DNA of 11,571 bases from Fidelibacterota bacterium. Its GTDB lineage: Bacteria > Fidelibacterota > Marinisomatia > SCGC-AAA003-L08 > D37C17. The stretch is taken from NCBI GenBank assembly GCA_002707765.1, contig PANV01000009.1:1-11571 (forward strand). The letters are read 5' to 3'. A program made the translations under genes and the position numbers. Within the stretch, counting starts at the first letter, position 1. Each line of letters begins with the position of its first letter. Below are positions 9,449-11,571 of the stretch, piece after piece. The notes under the pieces were generated by a model, which was given only the letters and a program-made list of their open reading frames with translations, was not told the DNA's origin and made no database searches.

Positions 9449-9826
9449 ATGGATATAAAGGAAAATTTAAAATATACTAAAGATCATGAGTGGATTAAAT
9501 TGGATGGCAATATTGCAACAGTAGGTATTACAGATTTCGCTCAAAGCGAGCTTGGAGATATTGTCTATGTTGAAGTGGATACATTAGATGAAACATTAAA
9601 CAAAGACGATGTGTTTGGGACAGTTGAGGCTGTTAAAACAGTGTCGGATCTCTTTTTACCAATGTCAGGAAAAATCATTGAGTTTAATGAAAATCTTTCA
9701 GATTCTCCAGAATCTATTAATGATTCACCTTATGAAGAAGGATGGATAATTAAAGTTGAGGTTTCAAATCCAAATGAGATAAGTGAGCTTCTTGATAATA
9801 ATCAATACAAGGAATTAATTGGATAG
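9449..9826 (+). CDS. gcvH: Glycine cleavage system H protein
   Basis: This is the lipoyl carrier of the glycine cleavage system. Its lipoylated lysine shuttles the aminomethyl group from GcvP to GcvT and is reoxidised by the L protein (cytoplasm). The 125 residues match the family length (about 125-130). The lipoyl site is clear: GTVEAVKTVSDL with Lys63 as the modified residue. Around it are the usual YTKDHEWIKLDG (9-20), VGITDFAQSELGDIVYVEVD (25-44), LPMSGKIIEFNE (70-81) and the NDSPYEEGWIIKV region near the end. The ATG at 9449 gives the standard N-terminus; AGGA sits only 2 bases upstream, too close for a normal ribosome site. gcvT and gcvP are not in the window, and H proteins apart from T and P are common in Bacteroidota. 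The gene follows sprA after 43 bases and overlaps the VanZ-like gene by 8 bases. Confidence 0.97.
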   Translation: MDIKENLKYTKDHEWIKLDGNIATVGITDFAQSELGDIVYVEVDTLDETLNKDDVFGTVEAVKTVSDLFLPMSGKIIEFNENLSDSPESINDSPYEEGWIIKVEVSNPNEISELLDNNQYKELIG

Positions 9827-10178
9827 AAAGTATATTTCTAAAATTGCATTTTTTTACTCTTTATTTCTCATATTACTTTCGTTAGTTCCTATCCCAGATC
9901 TTGGATGGCCAAAATTTAAATTATTTGAGCTTGATAAGTTGGTACACTTTGTCATGTATTTTTCATTAACGATATTATGGTGTTTAGCTTTTGAAAATTT
10001 TTATAAATCAAATTTTAAATTGCTATTATTTGCAATATTTTTTGGATTTGCTTTGGAAATTTTCCAACATATACTTCCTTTCGGAAGATATTTTGACTTA
10101 GCAGATTTATTAGCCAATAGTTTAGGGGTTATATTTGGAATAATTATTTTGTACTATATAAAAAAAAAATTACTTTAG
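9819..10178 (+). CDS. VanZ-like family small integral membrane protein
   Basis: A 119-residue inner-membrane protein of the VanZ-like family. The founding member gives low-level teicoplanin resistance in enterococci; the biochemical role of the family in Bacteroidota is unknown and I do not assign one. Four hydrophobic segments are visible at about residues 8-23, 42-58, 67-83 and 97-115, with a Lys-rich C-terminus. Family motifs seen: DKLVHFVMYFSL (39-50), then E80, Q83, P87, R90, D93, N100 and G103 spread through EIFQHILPFGRYFDLADLLAN. The start is TTG at 9819: the codon just upstream (9816-9818) is a stop, and the next Met is inside the second membrane segment. AAGGA at 9809-9813 lies 5 bases before this TTG, a good Shine-Dalgarno for a Bacteroidota gene, although it is also gcvH coding sequence. 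The start lies inside gcvH, suggesting translational coupling. A run of ten A (10160-10169) falls near the 3' end. tonB follows after 6 bases. Confidence 0.85.
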   Translation: MDRKYISKIAFFYSLFLILLSLVPIPDLGWPKFKLFELDKLVHFVMYFSLTILWCLAFENFYKSNFKLLLFAIFFGFALEIFQHILPFGRYFDLADLLANSLGVIFGIIILYYIKKKLL

Positions 10179-10184
10179 CGAAGA

Positions 10185-10886
10185 ATGAGATCTAAAAAAA
10201 ATCCAAAAGCAGATTTAAATAAAAAAAGTACATTTTACTTTTCAATTGGTTTATTTATAGTCCTATTTATCTCTTGGCAAGCAATTGAATATAAAAACTA
10301 TGATGATGATGGCTACGGGTATATTGCATTAGATGTTGATGACGATGATGATGAAGAAATTCCTATTACTGAGCAATTAAAAACACCCCCTCCACCACCA
10401 CCACCACCAGCTCCTGAAATAATTGAAGTAGTTGAGGATGAGGAAGAAATCGAAGAAACAATAATTGAATCTACTGAAACTGACCAAGAAGAAATTGTTG
10501 AAGAGGTTGAAGTAGTTGAAGAAGATTTAGATTTAGATGTCCCTTTTGCCATAATTGAAGATGTTCCATTATATCCTGGCTGTGAAAGAGTTCCGAAGTC
10601 TCAAAGAAGGTCTTGTTTTCAAGAACAAATACAAAAGCATATTGCCAGAAATTTTAGGTATCCTGAAATCGCCCAGGAGATGGGTATACAAGGAAGAGTT
10701 TTTGTCCAGTTTACTATAGCAAAAGATGGATCAATAACCGCTATTAGAACTAGAGGACCAGATAAAAATTTAGAAAAAGAGGCCTCAAGAATTATTGGTA
10801 AATTGCCAAAAATGACACCTGGTAAACAAAGAGGAAGACCTGTGAGAGTTCCCTTTAGTATCCCTATCATATTTAAGTTGCAATAA
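10185..10886 (+). CDS. tonB: TonB-family energy transducer with acidic/proline linker
   Basis: TonB-type proteins carry proton-motive energy from an ExbB/ExbD motor in the inner membrane to TonB-dependent outer-membrane transporters. The 233 residues contain a short basic cytoplasmic tail (1-16), one membrane anchor (about 17-34), an Asp cluster (DVDDDDDEE, 50-58), eight prolines in a row (68-75), a strongly acidic linker (about 79-119) and the TonB C-terminal domain (about 145-232). In that domain IQGRVFVQFTIAKDGSI (168-184) and the closing RVPFSIPIIFKLQ are characteristic. Cys133 (YPGCE) and Cys144 (RRSCFQ), just before the C-terminal fold, form a pair I recall from many Bacteroidota TonB proteins; a disulphide is possible but inferred. 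The linker is acidic where that of E. coli TonB has Glu-Pro then Lys-Pro repeats. exbB and exbD are not present. The ATG at 10185 gives a complete N-terminus 6 bases after the VanZ-like gene. The substrate cannot be told. The symbol is a family label, not proof of orthology to E. coli tonB. Confidence 0.92.
   Translation: MRSKKNPKADLNKKSTFYFSIGLFIVLFISWQAIEYKNYDDDGYGYIALDVDDDDDEEIPITEQLKTPPPPPPPPAPEIIEVVEDEEEIEETIIESTETDQEEIVEEVEVVEEDLDLDVPFAIIEDVPLYPGCERVPKSQRRSCFQEQIQKHIARNFRYPEIAQEMGIQGRVFVQFTIAKDGSITAIRTRGPDKNLEKEASRIIGKLPKMTPGKQRGRPVRVPFSIPIIFKLQ
10386..10409 (+). repeat. Proline-codon microsatellite in the tonB-family gene, including (CCA)6
   Basis: CCC CCT followed by six CCA codons in a row (10392-10409) encode eight consecutive prolines, residues 68-75, at the start of the periplasmic linker. 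Because the unit is three bases, slippage would change the length of the rigid linker without breaking the frame. Confidence 0.8.
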
Positions 10887-10889
10887 TTA

Positions 10890-10920
10890 TTTGCCTAGGG
10901 ATTTTTTTGGACTAATTTTG
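10890..10920 (+). promoter_or_regulatory. Predicted Bacteroidota-type promoter for cyoE
   Basis: In the 50-base gap between tonB and cyoE, TTTG (10890-10893) is followed 19 bases later by TAATTTTG (10913-10920). This fits the Bacteroidota primary sigma consensus, a -33 TTTG and a -7 TAnnTTTG about 17-23 bases apart. Transcription would begin near 10924-10928, leaving only about 10 bases before GTG 10937, or about 45 before TTG 10970. In AT-rich DNA each box alone is common by chance; the correct pairing, spacing and position raise confidence. Confidence 0.5.
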
Positions 10921-10936
10921 CATCCTTTAAATTATT

Positions 10937-11571
10937 GTGTTTCTAAATAAATCCAAAGTTTTTTTATCGTTGACTAAAGCGAGACTTTCGTTTAGTGTTG
11001 TTTTCTCAACCCTTGCAGGTTATGTTTTAGCAGCAGAACTAGTTAATTTTTCTGATCTAGTACTTCTTCTTATTGGCGGTTATTGTATGGTTGGAGCATC
11101 CAATTCTTTTAACCAGATAATCGAAAAGGATAAAGATGCATTAATGGATAGAACAAAAACAAGGCCACTTCCAACAAAAGAAATTTCAACATCAAATGCT
11201 TTTTGGATTTCTGTTCTATTGACTCTTATAGGACTGGGAATATTATATACAATTAATTACAAAACAGCATTTTTTGCTGCTGTATCAGTCTTTATATATA
11301 CATGCATTTATACACCATTAAAACCTATTACTCCACTATCTGTATTTGTGGGTGCAATACCTGGTGCGATACCATTTATGTTAGGTTGGGTAGCAGCTAC
11401 AAATAGTTTTGGTATTGAACCAGGTACTCTGTTTATGATTCAATTTTTTTGGCAATTTCCTCACTTTTGGGCATTAGGGTGGATGCTCGATGATGACTAT
11501 AAAAAAGCTGGATTTAATATGCTGCCAACTGGAAAGAAGGACAAAAAAACTGCTATACAAATTATATTATA
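10937..11571 (+). CDS. cyoE: Protoheme IX farnesyltransferase (haem O synthase), 3'-truncated by the window edge
   Basis: An inner-membrane UbiA-type prenyltransferase that joins farnesyl diphosphate to haem B to make haem O for terminal oxidases; also called ctaB. About 211 of roughly 300 residues are visible and the frame is open to the right edge. Seen: SVVFSTLAGYVLAAE in the first membrane segment, the Asp-rich prenyl-diphosphate/Mg motif NQIIEKDKDALMDRTKTRP (59-77), YTPLKPITPLSVFVGAIPGA, and FFWQFPHFWALGWMLDDDY followed by GFNMLPTGKKDKKTA. The fifth residue of NxxxD is Glu63, with Asp65 and Asp67 kept. No ATG precedes the first membrane segment and the frame is closed by TAA at 10928-10930. 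GTG at 10937 is therefore the best start (MFLNKSKVFLSLTKARLSFS); TTG at 10970 is the alternative. A Bacteroidota-type promoter lies just upstream, so this gene probably begins a new transcription unit. Genes for oxidase subunits often follow but are outside the window. Confidence 0.94.
   Translation, partial: MFLNKSKVFLSLTKARLSFSVVFSTLAGYVLAAELVNFSDLVLLLIGGYCMVGASNSFNQIIEKDKDALMDRTKTRPLPTKEISTSNAFWISVLLTLIGLGILYTINYKTAFFAAVSVFIYTCIYTPLKPITPLSVFVGAIPGAIPFMLGWVAATNSFGIEPGTLFMIQFFWQFPHFWALGWMLDDDYKKAGFNMLPTGKKDKKTAIQIIL

Noticed and set aside
10313..10552. A 79-codon minus-strand frame encoding Ser/Thr and Gly runs.
   Set aside because: It is the antisense reading of the Asp/Glu codons and CCA repeats of tonB, which explains its composition entirely.
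10619..10870. An 83-codon minus-strand frame opposite the TonB C-terminal domain.
   Set aside because: It lies antisense to a conserved domain and has no recognisable protein features of its own.
10894..10909. CCTAGG followed by a T-run after tonB as a rho-independent terminator.
   Set aside because: The palindrome is 6 bases with no loop and cannot form a stable hairpin; the T-run alone is unremarkable here.
1..11571. A mobile, defence or otherwise accessory system.
   Set aside because: All seven genes are recognisable core or widespread Bacteroidota genes on one strand with similar base composition; there is no integrase, transposase, repeat array or tRNA-flanked boundary.

Overview
This is an AT-rich window (roughly 30% G+C by eye). 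It almost certainly comes from a Bacteroidota genome, most likely a Flavobacteriales member of the kind common in marine or host-associated settings. The diagnostic gene is sprA (sov), the giant outer-membrane translocon of the type IX secretion system (T9SS), which is known only from the Bacteroidota group. A Bacteroidota-type TonB with an acidic/proline linker, a Bacteroidota-style CyoE and a TTTG-N19-TAnnTTTG promoter agree with this. Every gene lies on the + strand.

Layout: the 3' part of a malic enzyme / phosphotransacetylase-like fusion (maeB, cut by the left edge, to 1775); ruvA (1785-2363); sprA (2368-9405); a 43-base gap; gcvH (9449-9826); a VanZ-like small membrane protein overlapping gcvH by 8 bases (9819-10178); a tonB-family gene (10185-10886); a 50-base gap holding a good promoter; and the 5' part of cyoE/ctaB (about 10937 to the right edge). 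No stretch over 300 bases lacks a gene. I see no tRNA, rRNA, IS element, CRISPR array or convincing hairpin terminator.

How the genes relate: maeB-ruvA-sprA are separated by 9 and 4 bases, and gcvH-vanZ-tonB by an overlap and 6 bases, so each looks like a transcription unit. They may form one unit, because the 43-base gap before gcvH has no clear promoter or terminator. The products serve different processes: malate/NADPH metabolism, Holliday-junction processing, T9SS secretion and gliding, glycine cleavage, and TonB energisation of outer-membrane transporters. CyoE begins a separate haem O/terminal oxidase unit with its own promoter. From memory, the order malic enzyme-ruvA-sprA-gcvH-vanZ recurs in flavobacteria, so this looks like conserved core genome and not an accessory island.

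I did not find an undescribed system. The points most worth a second look are three non-ATG starts among the six visible gene starts (sprA TTG, vanZ TTG, cyoE GTG), calcium-loop-like Asp-rich motifs in a SprA that has no cysteine, a possibly leaderless ruvA promoter, and the position of the unexplained VanZ-like protein between gcvH and tonB.
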